Source: Phytoseiulus persimilis
Taxonomy: Eukaryota; Arthropoda; Arachnida; Mesostigmata; Phytoseiidae
NCBI GenBank assembly: GCA_037576195.1
Contig: CM075101.1
Location: forward strand, 27,280,001 to 27,344,000
Direction of reading: 5' to 3'
DNA length: 64,000 nt
Shown: positions 30,721 to 43,000 of the stretch, piece by piece
Position numbering within the stretch: the stretch's first letter is position 1
How the letters are laid out: each line of letters begins with the position of its first letter
The notes under the pieces: generated by a model
The model's database searches: none
What the model was told of the DNA's origin: nothing
What the model saw: only the letters and a program-made list of their open reading frames with translations
Made by a program: the position numbers and the translations under genes

Positions 30721-33700
30721 TTAACGTGAGACACACTTCGCGAACAGGGGTGCGAAGTTTCTTTGCAAGAAAGTACTCATGTATCCCGACATAATTGGCC
30801 GAAGCTTCTCGCTCGTCTTCAGAACACCCTTTTCCTTCCCTGTCCACACACAGTGCCGGAACGCAAGGTCACCCACCTGGGGCCGGAACGAAATAATAGG
30901 CTCAATTTCCGATGCTGATGAAAGATGAGCTGAAAGCACCACCGAACTATAACTTCTCGATCTTACGTGAAGTTCGGAGAACGTGAATGTTCCTGTAGCT
31001 TGGAGCGTGAAGTTGATCGAGAATAGTTGATAATCCGCGATGCATTTGAATTTCCAGAATCGAAGTTCGCCAACCATATCCGGGTTCAAGATTTGAAAAA
31101 CGCAGAAGTAATAGCGATTGTCTGAAACATGAAACACTGGCTTGAATACCGTGCTTTCGATGCTGTAAACCCGAATGGTTCCACTGAGGCATTTCCCCCC
31201 GATGTCTCTCAGAGCTCTCTCAATCGGCTCTCCTTCGTTCCACGAGAAGTAAACAGCTGATGAATCTGGAATACCCCCTGATGTCTCCCGGTCTCCCGAG
31301 TTGAGGTGATGAGCAGCGAGACCGATCAAACCTTCGACGTTATTTCAAGATCTAGCGTTCGACTGGTTTTCTTGAGTACATATCGCAAGACCAAGAACTA
31401 TCTGAACTGGAACCACAGTGCGAAAATGAGTACCGGCTCTTTCCTGCAGAAAGTTTCCAACTAGGGCTCCCGTAAATCGTTCGCGAGCGGGTGTGGTTAA
31501 ATTCGGAGACTTTTGAGCAGCCTGAGATTCGCGTCCTCGCTCGAATCCTTCTCTGAATTGTGGACTCGGTTGGGAAACGCGACATAGGTATCGAGTCTTT
31601 ACAGGCGAACAGACTATGTGGAAACTTGAGGAGTACGAATGAAGCATCCGCGCCTTGTATTTGAAAGCCTAAACGTGCCGTAAGCGAGTGCACTCATAAT
31701 TAAATCAGCAGTTGAGCCGTTGAGCGATTCAACCGAGCTTGAAGTTCTGAGAGCCGATGCCGAATTCCCGATTGCGGAGGGTGTCTTCCGGAGTATGCGG
31801 TCGGCTCACTGCATGATCACGGTTTTTGCAAGCCGAGTTCATCCCGTGGAGTCAATCCGGAACCCATGTTCCCCGAGCAATCTCTCGCAATGTGCAAGTC
31901 TTTTCAAAGAGAGTTTGGATGCAGCAGTGGTCGTTCCTTGTGTATTTGTCAGAATTGCTCTCGATATAAATGAAACCAGGGCCTGAGTCAGAGGTGTCAC
32001 GAGATGGCGTCCACTAGAGCCCGATTTGGTCGGACTGGGAGGGCTCATTACCTATGGACTCGGATCTGTGCGCAAATTCAGACTCTTCAATCGCGTGAAC
32101 CGATCCCGTCCTGACCTCCTTCTGGCACTAGGTAATCCGCTCCCAGGTTCCGGGCCGATAGCGCCAGGCATACTAGGGACACGATTTTCTGAACCTATCG
32201 CAACTATGACCAACTGTACAATGTCAACAGATCAAGATTCGGAGATACGGAGGACCAAGCATCGCATGGAGCGATCAGGAACTAACCATACGTTTCTCGG
32301 AATAAGTGTTAGAGTATTTCTCCTCACTCACTGCTACGACTTCGCAGAAAGATTTTTCGTGCATCGAGTTCCCGGGATCGTCGATTTTACCTCGATTCAG
32401 TTGAGTTGTCCACCGAGCCGTGGCTCATGCGGCTACTGGTGCCAAAAATAGAGCTGCCCTACGGCTTTCGTTTCGGGACAGCCTTATCCGAGACGCGTAA
32501 CGATCAAACTCCTGAATAGTGTCAATAAACATAGATATTTGTATCGATTCGTACTATGAGCCTGATTCGGACAGATGTCTATGGATCAGAAATGGGCATC
32601 ATTCGGAATCGACGATCCCAATCATAATATCTCCGACAGATCCGGACCCGAGTCCGGACTCGAAAGAAGACTCGGAATCGGATCCAATGAGCGGATCCGG
32701 ATCCGAGCCAAGTCTGTTAATCCATCCAAATCAAAATCCACCCAACACTGCTCACAGATAGATTTTGAGTCATTCTTCTCGTATCTATATCTCTTCATCG
32801 GGCTCTTTCATGGAGATTCCTAAAGGTATTCGAATCCGTTGGCCACGTGTCCATGGCCAAAAGTGTTTGCACATTATTTCGCCCTGGTCTGATCATACTT
32901 TTCCCTCGTTTTTAGCGGGCTTCGGTGATCATTCCGCCTTGATCTGACCAAACTTCTAGGAGCCAATGGAGGTAATTGCGAGGTCGATCTGATCGTATCT
33001 CCGGAAGTCTGTTGAGAGTATATAGGGGTCAATATGACCATATTTCTGGGGGTATGGATACGGGGGCCGGCCTGACCACTCGGGGGTCCATGGATGTGAT
33101 TCCGAGGTCGATCTGACCATATTCCTGTGGATCCGTGGAGGCGATCAAATGGGCTCAAATCCAACTCGGAATCACTTCTATGGGCCCCCGAAGTCAGGTC
33201 AGATCGACCTCGGAATCATCTTCATGGGAGCCGAAAAGTTTGGCCGGATCGGCCCCGTCTCACCTCGATAGATTTACAGAAGTTTAATCGCATTGATCTC
33301 GGAATCACCTCATTAGACCCCAAGAAGTCGTAAAATCTTGTGTACCATGGAAAAAAAGAAAATGTTCTCCGGAGAAACAGGCGGACCAGAAGCTGGTCTC
33401 AGCGTCCATAAGGAGTGAAACTCGAACACAGAACTCATGGTGAGAATTTCGATGGTTCACGAGTATGAACAGGCGTTTCTTCTTGTTGTGAGGGTTTCGG
33501 TGAATGCCTGATGCACATACACTGCTGTGACCATGCAGTTAGTGTGAGACTTGCAAACTCACTGAACACCGTGTTCCCCCCGTCACTCGTCGGGTCGGAA
33601 ACCTGCCGAGAGTCCGGACAGGCTTGAAGAGCGAAAAGATAACAAACTGCATCGAGTCGAAAGTATCACCAAGCGGAGACGCAAACCGGCCGGTTCAAGT

Positions 33701-35789
33701 GGGACGGTCCCACATGTGCCGGGGCGTAACACCAGCTCCTGGTTACGCGTGTACATTTCTACCTCACCCCCGACAAAAAAACAGTACGCCAACGAGACAG
33801 ATCACATAGACCTCGGAGTCACCTACATGGACCCTCAGAAATATGGTCAGATCGACCTCATGGTCATCTCCATGGGCGCCGGGAAGTATGGTCAGATCGA
33901 GGCGGAACCATCTCTGAATCCGGATCCGAATCTGGAATCGAATTCAGACTCGAATCCGGGTTGGATTCGGCTCCGCAAATTCTAGGCTGGCCAGATTTGT
34001 ACGGTCGAATTTGGTACATGCCTATCTCTACTCTAGATCGAAGCAAATGACGGAGTGGGGAAATCACTCGAGCGATGGGAGGGATGATTCTGAGCGAATT
34101 GGGAGCTCCCGGCTACTCATATTCAAGTAACGGCAACGCCAGAACGAGAAGACTTACGGGAAAAAAATCACGTATGAGAGGAGGGACCTCAAGCTGCTGC
34201 TATTTCATGAAGTTATCTGTGAAGCTTTTTCAGAGTGCAATCCGAAGACAAAGAGGTGGTCGTAAGAAGTTTTCAGAACGATTGTTTGACTCACTTCGGA
34301 ACGTCCATTTGCAATGTTTCTGCGAAAATCCTTTGAATTCCAGGTGCATCTCCACATAATGTTCATCACAATCTGACCAAGATGAATGCTCATAAATCCA
34401 TATGAAATCCCAAGTTGGTGCAATCTCGTCATTCGAGCGATTGATGCATTTTCTCAACGTTTCGATGGCCATCGGCCGTGGATCTTCTGAAGTAGGAAAC
34501 AGGTCAAATGTCAAGATCAGATGGATGAGATTCCTGACCGAGAGAACGAGATGCTTGAAATCTATTCGTGGTGCGAGATGGTCACTTGCCCGTCGTTGGA
34601 GGCATGGTAGTCGTCGGCTCTCTGCGCAAGCTCTCGACCCATTCTGTGGAAGGAAGAAACGAGTCACCTCAACGATCTCCGCTGTGGAGTAGGACTCCTG
34701 AGGATAATCAGATTGCAGTAAACTACGACCAAGTATTCGTTCAACCGGGTTTGCGCCTGACAGCAAGAAAGGCACCAAGCTCAATAGCACTGCGCCGAGT
34801 ATCACTTTCCACAGTATGCATCTACATTTCCATCTGGGTGGGCCCTCAGCGGAGGCTTTGGTTGCGCTTTCACGAGGTTCCGCACCGACCTCTTTGAAGC
34901 TATCCGAATCCCGCTGATAACTTGCGACTTGATCTGAATAGAAATCCTCGTTAGTTTGAAGCATGCCTCGTGAGTTTTGCGAGGTGCCAGTCGGAGCATT
35001 GTAGCCGCGTGCCGCTAGCGTTGTCAACCTCGAGACGGAAGCATCGCTCCGAGAAGATAATGAGAAAACACAAGTCTCCACTATGAACTGTATATTTGCC
35101 AAGCCGTCGCGTCGAAGAAAACCGCGTTTCGAGCATTATACCGCCAGATTGGATAACATCCGTCTTCTTTGAATTAGTTTCGACTTTTGTCCAGAACTAC
35201 TGTGTCTATGCTCTACAGCAGTCGTCAGCAAGATTCTCCAGTCGTTGCTGCCGTTTCTACCAAACGCTTCCACCCGCGTGATTTCACCGGGTAGCTCGTG
35301 CAATCGGAGTGGAATTATTGAAGGCTCGATCAGTTCGTTGCTCAAGTTTCCCCGCGCCTCAGACTTTCTTGAATAAATTTCTCGAGTTATTGATTCTATG
35401 ACTGAGCTGGTTGCCCAAACCGTCGGTATGTTGGACATCACAAACGAATCTGAACAGTTATTGAGAATAGAGGGTTCGGGCTCAGAATTGGACGCTTGAG
35501 GACGGAATCGCAAATCGAAGGCAAGGGATGCTAGCAAACCTTCAAGTTCAACCTCCCTCTCCTCCTGTGGTGTTTCCTTCGCAGACTGAATCAATGGACG
35601 TGAGAACGGTAATCCTGTTTTTTCCTCATCGGCTCGCGGTATCTCCAACGGCCATTTCTGTGTGATTTCGCCCCGGTTGTTTACACTTGTTGAGTCTCCT
35701 TCGTCAAACTCTTGCAAATCCTCAAGTGCGGCGAAGCTGTCTTGGCTCACGCCCCCTAGCTCGCTGATGGACATTCTGTATCCCGGGAG
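30721..35789 (-). CDS. Unrecognised single-pass membrane protein, copy A (multi-exon)
   Basis: Not a family I recognise. Supported exons (minus strand): 35789-35504 (ATG at 35774, acidic, ends phase 1); 34933-34730 (membrane segment around VILGAVLLSLVPFLL); 34643-34590; 34486-34295 (contains RKCINRS); 31121-30967 (NRYYFC...FKCIADY...NFTL); 30876-30721 (CVWTG to stop). Borders are GT..AG except the intron after 34590, which starts GC. Introns are 86, 103 and 90 nt. The exon after 35504 and those between 34294 and 31122 are unresolved. A charged N terminus, one membrane helix and a Cys-containing C-terminal part suggest type II topology (inference). Copy A shows the fewest lesions; a LINE 3' end and an inverted array lie in its large unresolved gap. 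Confidence 0.5.
32880..33330. repeat. Inverted arrays of a 43-45-bp repeat
   Basis: To about 33130 the unit reads roughly GAGGTCGATCTGACCATA, spaced about 43-45 bp. After about 33140 the reverse-complement form (GGTCAGATCGACCTCGGAATC) follows. Two opposed arms meet at about 33135. A few more units are at about 33795-33905. The motif is shared with 38.4-39.4 kb. Confidence 0.6.
33476..33610 (-). mobile_element. Second copy of the R1-clade LINE 3' end (5'-truncated)
   Basis: It matches 20391-20515 at about 85 percent by eye, including the GAGACTTGCAAACTCACT segment on the plus strand. A T-rich start (about 33476-33487) corresponds to the poly(A) end of a minus-strand element. Only the 3' UTR is left. 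It lies inside the intron region of membrane-family copy A. Confidence 0.7.
33795..33975. repeat. Short repeat units and GGATCC/GAATCC low-complexity tract
   Basis: Two units of the GGTCAGATCGACCTC family are followed at 33903-33972 by alternating GAATC/GGATCC-like hexamers. A similar tract is at 32640-32720, so the two tracts flank the inverted array. Confidence 0.4.
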
Positions 35790-38319
35790 CTGTGAGGGAA
35801 TCGGAGAAAAAAACTCGGCTTCAGTCTGTTTTAGTTTCAGTTTGTAGACATCTCGCTTGTGCGGATCCAGGAGAGCAATAACGAATCGGAACTTTCGTTT
35901 CCCTCAATGGATGACGAACGACGGGTATCCAATGCAACACGAGACATTGGTTCTCGCAACTAGACTCCAGAAAAGTACTGAGGTTAAAGGGACCTCAATG
36001 CGAATGAACGAAATGACAAGTTCACGAATGATTCTGAGGCTTCGTCATCGTAATTGCACTGCTCATGGAAACACACGAATGCCGGTGAAACCGAAACCTC
36101 GGCGGTCGTTTTCATAGAACATCGATCGACTCGTCCTAAACCTCAGTACCAGTACTTTTCTGGTGTCTACTCGGAACGCAACAACAAATAGAGGGTTTGG
36201 ATTTTCGATTGTTGAGTCTGCGGTGCGAGCTTTCGGTCTCTGCACCGAAAAAGACCGGCGATAGGTGAAAATCATTTTCCGAATCTGAATTCTCAGACCG
36301 GCTGGTCCGATGCGGACCAGATAAATCATTTTCCCTGGTCCGATGATCCGGAGAGTTTGAAGAACTATGAACTGAAGTTGATCACGGATCCGTGATAATT
36401 TGCGATGCATTTGAAGTCCAAGAATCGTTGTTGACCGTGCAATTTCGATTCGTCGATCCGAACAAGCCTCGACTCCGATGCTTGTCGGAAAATGAATTCC
36501 GCACTGCCAAAGTTCTTACGCAGCTATGAAATGATTCCAGAAAAGCACTACGACTGAGTATCAATCGCAGTGCGCATTGGTGACGATTATGATCCCTTCC
36601 TTGACGAGTGCCAGGCACCACCTTTCGGCTACGGGGAGTCTGACCGAAATCATCACGGACTGCAGATTGTGCAGACGGTGTATGCATCTGGGTGAACGAC
36701 TGGCGCGGAGCATCGCAAAACTCTGCGTTTCAGGAGTCGAAATTTGTCTTCATTGAACGAATTATATGGACAAGTGAGTCGCTCACAAGCGGGTCCGACT
36801 GCAGCGATCATTACTTCATACCTTGCCGAATGACGGCCTTCGTGGGCATTATTCTGCGTCACTCAACGAGAAGGACCTGGAAATGCTGCAGAGGCCTAGG
36901 ACCTTCGCCACCTTGGACAAAATCGTCGACGTTACCAAGCTCTGCCTCCGGAGAGGAAAAACCAACCGTTTCAAAATCCACGCCGGACGGGAACTCGTCC
37001 CCGAACGTTCGCCTGGCGATTGTTTCGTCTGTCACATGAAGATCCACCAGAAAACATAATACCGGAATCATCGTTCGTAGGCTCCGAATCGAACACTACA
37101 GCACATGCATTCGCTCGCATAGGGTAGACTCCGAGCAGCTGCAGGACGATTGCGCATCATATACCCGCCTGACGTAGGCCGCCCGAGTGCGAGTCCTGAG
37201 TGGCTCAAGAGCTGTCCATTGACGACGACATCCGGCCATGACGTCAAGCGGGCCACAGGGACAACAGAGTCCTTACCTCAACTCGCCGCACAACTCCGAC
37301 CGCACTGCCTGTCGGTCTGCTCGCATCGCTCCGCTGAATCACCCGAGCTCTAACCTAAACTCACCGAATCTCCCGACCTGCTTCCGGCCGAATTCGCTGC
37401 CTGACGGCCCGCTCGGCTGGTGACGCGATAGCGCAGTTGACGTGCTCTCGCTGTACCTCGCACTCGTTTCAACGAGTTCATGCAAGCACGCCGACGCATT
37501 CTCCGCTTGCTGCGGCATCGGGCGGCAGTGCTGAGTCCCCGTCGGGGATGTCATGGTGTAGATGAGGGAGGCGCCCGATCGGCATTCACGCATTTCGGCT
37601 GCAGCGGTTCCGATAGGATTCAGCGAGATCTCGAGAGGTGCGGCAGTTGCCGGAGATTGCGTTCGGGAAGCTCGGCCACAGGTGTGAACATATTACGCAT
37701 TGGCAGACGGATGAGGGCCTCTCATTTCCCTACCCATTCTCGGTCAAAGTGCGGGGTCACGGATTCGCTGAGATCAGGAACGAATCAAATTTTCAGCTCA
37801 GATGGAAATCAGATTCCCACGCATCGCAATTAATTCTCTGAATCCATTCACAGCGCAAGTACACCCATCAAGGCCGTCGTAGTGGAGAAACGATCTCGGG
37901 ACCTTCTCATCCAAGGCGCTGAAGTCGCAATGTATTCTATAACTATATATAGAGGGTGGTCACCGTGAATCGGGAATTTCCTCACCCTCTCTTCTTTCGC
38001 CCATTACTCGGTGAAAAATGATCGGATTCTAGATTCCTCTCAATGACGGGAGTCGCATTTTCAAGAGTGGCTCAAAAAATCCCTCGACTTCTTCCATAGG
38101 ACTGACCGAGAAACGTTCGAAGTCAACAGATCGAGTCCTCATTCGTTCCATCGGATGCAAGGAAGGAATTCATTAACTTGCTCTTAGCAATGGCAAGAAT
38201 CGGTCCAGAGATTTTTTTCCTATCCTATCAGCCTCCCGAAAATTGCTGATTCCTTGGAAAAATCTGGCGCCCGATGCAAGACAGCCGTATCTCCTCAGCG
38301 AAGCCGAGTCCGAGTTATT
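35790..38319. other. Unassigned region upstream of copy A
   Basis: Sequence just upstream of copy A's exon resembles the equivalent flank of B, C and D around a GACGAACGACG motif (35905-35920). Near 36370-36410 on the minus strand the segment FKCIANY resembles the penultimate-exon motif of the family, a possible stray exon remnant. Beyond that I see nothing. Confidence 0.35.
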
Positions 38320-39396
38320 GTCCGACCAGCCGGCCCTTGGCCGACTGGAGTCGGCCGCGCTGCGCGCGGTTGGACGGCGCTCCCTGCCATCGAGGCACTT
38401 TTCTCTCCCTTCACTGGTTCAGCATTCTGATTTTGAAAAATATGGTCAGATTCGTCTCGGAATAACCCCTCCATAGTTGGAAAGAAAGGCTCAGATTTGC
38501 CCCGGAATCACCCTCCAGAGTTGGGAAGTAATGCTCAGATTGGCCCGGAATCACCCCTCCAGAGTTGGGAAGTGATGCTCAGATTGGTCTCGGAATCACC
38601 CCTCCAGAAATGGAAAGTAATGCTCAGATTGGTCTCGGAATCACCCCTCCAGAGTTGGGAAGTGATGCTCAGATTGGTCTCGGAATCACCCCTCCAGAGT
38701 TGGGAAGTAATGCTCAGATTGATCCTTACTATATATAATCGGCTTAGTCTGTCAGTTTGTCAGTCAGTTTGTCAGTTCGTCCGCACTTTTTCTGGAAGAC
38801 ATGAAGGTGATTCCGGGACCAATCTGAACATACTCTCCCGAATCTGGAGAGGTGATTCCGGTACGAGTCTGACTATACTTTTCAAAAGCTGGAGGGGTGA
38901 TTCTAGAACCAATCTGACCATAAACTTTTCAAAACGTGGAGGGGTGATTCCGAGACCAATTTGAGCATTACTTTCCAACTCTTGAGGGGTGATTCCGAGA
39001 CCAATCTGAGCATTACTTCCCAACTCTGGAGGGGTGATTCCGGGGTCAATCTGAGCATTACTTCCCAACTCTGGAGGGGTGATTCCGGGGTCAATCTGGC
39101 CATATTTTTCAAAATCAGAATGCTGATCCAGTGAAGGGAGAGAAAAGTGCCTCGATGGCAGGGAGCGCCGTCCAACCGCGCGCAGCGCGGCCGACTCCAG
39201 TCGGCCAAAGGCCGGCTAGTCCCGGAATCACCCCTCCAGAAATGGAAAGTAATGGTCAGATTGGTCTCGGTATCATGTCTCCACGTTTTGAAAAGTATGT
39301 TCAGATTGGTCTCGGAATCACCTTCATGTCTTTCAGAAAAAGTGCGGACAAACTGACTGACAAACTGACAGACTAAGCCGATTATATATAGTAAGG
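38320..39396. mobile_element. Nested inverted-repeat (foldback-like) structure
   Basis: An element at 38724-39396 has long terminal inverted repeats beginning CCTTACTATATATAATCGG and including a CAGTTTGTCAGTCAGTTTG run. Next to it, 38459-38720 is a tandem array of about 61-bp units around CTCAGATTGGTCTCGGAATC, repeated inverted inside the element (about 38930-39100). An adjacent 130-bp GC-rich block (38325-38455) is also present inverted inside it (39095-39220). There is no transposase. The flanks share at most an AT dinucleotide, so no target-site duplication is established. Confidence 0.6.
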
Positions 39397-40095
39397 ATAT
39401 CCGAGGGTTCTCAGATTGGCTCCAACCACTTGAATGTGAAGTCGATCCGATCATCGCCTGAAAATCGAGCCCATTCAGTTTTGCCTTCCGGGTCGAAAAA
39501 CTGGAAACTTGGCAGTTCGAGTACTGAGCAAAAGAAGAAATGGTGGGGAAGTTCCCGAATTTTTTCGACCATCCCGTGTACCAACAGACATTCTGATACG
39601 GCAACGGGATGGGTCATTGTGGTCCCAGATATCCATTGCGAGTGCTGAGTCAGTGGGACGCTCAAGAAGTTCCATTCTGCAATCAGGTTGGCGGTTGGTT
39701 TTAGCGAACAACGGGGACACTGGTAGCGGCAAGGCGAGAAATCGTTGCTCGTTGTCGTCGAGGACAACCCGCCTTGCGATGCCATCTCGAACAAATCCGT
39801 GGAAGGAAGAGGCAAGTCCTTCCGACGAGGCTGCGTCTCGGACTGAGATCAGTAGTCAGCAGAGAAATACAACCACGTTTTTGCACTACGGCGATACGCC
39901 AACTCTACTAGAGCGATGAAAGAGCATGAAAACGAAAGAACAACACTAGCATCATTCCAACGCGGAACAGATTCAGCTGTCTTGAAGATGAGATATTCCG
40001 GGACTGTATACGTATTCATATGATAACAAACAACTCCGACAAGCGAGAAATTCCTCTCTCATCAACGAGCTAGGGTAAAATGAAGCTTTTCAGCA
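39397..40095. other. Spacer before copy B
   Basis: No gene identified. Around 39990-40045 a segment ending TATACGTATTCATATGA is shared with 46780-46820 and 53490-53525. It marks the start of the duplicated unit that contains each membrane-family copy. Confidence 0.4.
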
Positions 40096-43000
40096 TCAAG
40101 TGCTGAATCTCTGTGATGAGCGATGAGTGACCGTTGTGGAGTCTTGCATTTGATCCTTCAGTGAAGTATTCTTGAGACACGCGCGGAAGATCTTCGAGAA
40201 GTTTCTCTTCAAGAAGGCCTCGAAGTATGATTCCATGTGTGCGCGTAAACGTGTATCGTCCTCTATGAAATATGAACTCTTCTTCCAGATGCAAGATACG
40301 AACTTGAAATTCCCCACCTGAGGCCAGAAAAAAGTAACAGGCTCAAGCAGCGATGAGCGATAATGGGAGATGAAGCGAAACCAGCACTAAGCTTTAACTT
40401 TTGCATCTTACGAGAATTTCGGGGAACTCCACTACTCCGATCTTTTCATCAACAGTGAAGTTCATGGCGAAGTCTTGATAGTCTCCGAAGCATTGGAACT
40501 CGGATGCTTTGAAAAATATACTACGTTCGCCGTGCAACTCCGGTTCCGTGATGCGATAACCGCAGTTGTATCCGTAAGCATCTGAAACAGGAAGCTAATG
40601 ACCGCCCATCGCCCCGAAGCCGCGGAAACGGTTCCCCGACCCCGTCTCCCGACCGGAAACTCTCTCCCACTTTCAAGCTCCTCCCAGTGAATGAGTCCTG
40701 CATGAGTGCCGCGAAGTCGAAACGAATCGCGCTGAGAAGTACCGCTGAAATATCAAGCCGACCAGAGACCGAGGAGAATGAGATTGGACAGGACGGGTGA
40801 CAGGGCAACGGTACAAACTCAGTTCTGACGCAGCTTTTCGAGCCGGCAAACCGCGCTCTCAGTCGGTCTTGTTATTGAGACCTGCTCCTTTTCTAAACTG
40901 CTTCCTCTGGCTTCGCGCTCAACGCGGAAGCTTCGGAGGATCTCGAAACGGCTCCGGGTGAGCGGATTTAGATGAACGGGCTGTAATCACTGCACGTCTC
41001 CTGACTTCTCAACACCACGCTCGTACAAGGCAAAATCCCAGAAGTTCTCATTTCAAACTTCTTCGAACTCGGCTTCGCTGAGAAGGTACAGGGGAAAGGC
41101 ATCGAGGACGAGATCTCTCCAAGACTTCACTAATTTCCAGGCTGATACGATCGGTTGTTCTTTCAAAAGTTTTGAAGTTATTCTCGCTCCGTTCAATGAC
41201 GAGTGAGTGAGATCCCTCTCCGCATGACATCGTAGCGGTGCGAACTCGAGCGGTTGTCTTAAGACGTTTTTTCGCTCGTTAGGTGAAACGATCCACCAGA
41301 CAACGCAATTCTCTACCGATCAGCGCGAACGAAGAACCATCCTTTCAGCTGGTGATCGTGAGAAAGTGAGAAGCATAAGGAGGAAGATTTAAAAAATCTC
41401 CCACCTCATTTGATCATCCTGTATATGAGCGGTCGATTCTGACATGAGATACGTGACCGGCTGAGTCGATTCCGAGGGTTTGTCGGAGGTTCGTTGGAAT
41501 CAGAAAAGTATGTGTGATACATCCGTGATTACATGTACACACGTCTTCATCCCCCTTCCATTTGAGATATTTCGACGGTTTCGGAACTAATGCCGATGAT
41601 AACCGCACCTTTGTGATCCACCCTGTGCTTCATCGGGCACATTTGGTGTACACAAGATTTGCAGAAGCACGCCAATTTTCGATGTTGTGAGTGTGTCAAC
41701 GAGATCGGAATAATTTGTCTGCTGGTAATTTGGCCTGAATCAATCCGACCGAAGTGACCCACGGAAGACTGAGGCTCACTAGTTGAATACCTTCCTTCGA
41801 TTCGATCGAGGACGGCGTCGTTCATAGGGGAAGACAGCGTGCTTCGCACTAGCAGCTCGGATCTTCAATCGGCGTCCTTGCCGAGCCATTTGAGGACATT
41901 TATTACATGTTCCTCAGTCCGCAGTTGCAGTAGTTCTCGAACTCATCGACCCCCCGTCATTGGAGTCTGTGGGCCGCAGGTCCCCAAGGGGTCGATATCG
42001 ATCACTTTGATAACCGCTTGTCCATTGTAATCTCGGTGAGTTACGACGATCATTCATACAAAGAATATGTCTACACACTCGGATGCTCTCAACGGGAGTG
42101 AGAAACCCTGTGATTTCTTCAGTTGAGCGTCTGTTTCTTTAAGAGCGCGGAGGCAGCGTTCATTCAGCGGTACGCCACCGCTGAGAGATGAACGCTCCCG
42201 GCGGCATTTGTTCGAGGGCGGAATACTGGTCGATTCTATGTATGAGTAAAAGCCGTCCCGTTTCACAGACGACAATGAAGAACGGTGTAACCAAGAGCCC
42301 TGAACACATAAATGCCTCATTCCCGACCCCAAGTTCTCAAGTCGGGCAGATTCGACTGTACCGGTCTATTTGTGATACCCACGCGGATGGATTCCCGTCA
42401 CATGTCTCGCGTTGTTGCAGCTTTGTCGCAGCCTTGCTAAGAGCACACAAGGAGCGGATTGAGTTGGGGAACAGGCGAGAACGTTCATCCTATTCTACAT
42501 TAATACCGAATCCCCACGATGGAGGCAAGGGGGTCGACACGCCACTGTCTCCGAGTACCCATCTCCGCCGTCTCACTTTTTGAGAAGCTCGTCGCACGCC
42601 TAAGAGTCAGCTCAGATAGATTCGAGCGTACATCATGGTTGTTCGCCGAATTTCAGTGGGTCAGGAATCGAGAACTCCATGACGGATCCGAATCTAAGAT
42701 GGGACGACGCTATCGGGTTCGCGGCTATCAGTCGAATGGTAGCCGCACATTGCTGACAGCCACTCGCGTGCCGCTAATGACGAACGTCACGTTTGACGGA
42801 GCCCGTCATAACGAACGTTACGTCCAGAGTTAAGGGGGTGAGGAAATGATCAGACGAAATGAATCATCAGAATAATTATCCCAGACAATCTCATACGGTG
42901 ACGCGGTGCGGACGGTCAGAGAAGTTTTTGATGAAGTGCCAAGGGATGTGATGGCGACGTGATTTCACAACGCTTCGTATGCAGACTACGAGAACGACTC

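Noticed and set aside
34230-35102. A single 290-codon exon in copy A
   Set aside because: Comparison with B, C and D shows that conserved splice sites cut it into three exons; the introns merely happen to be open.
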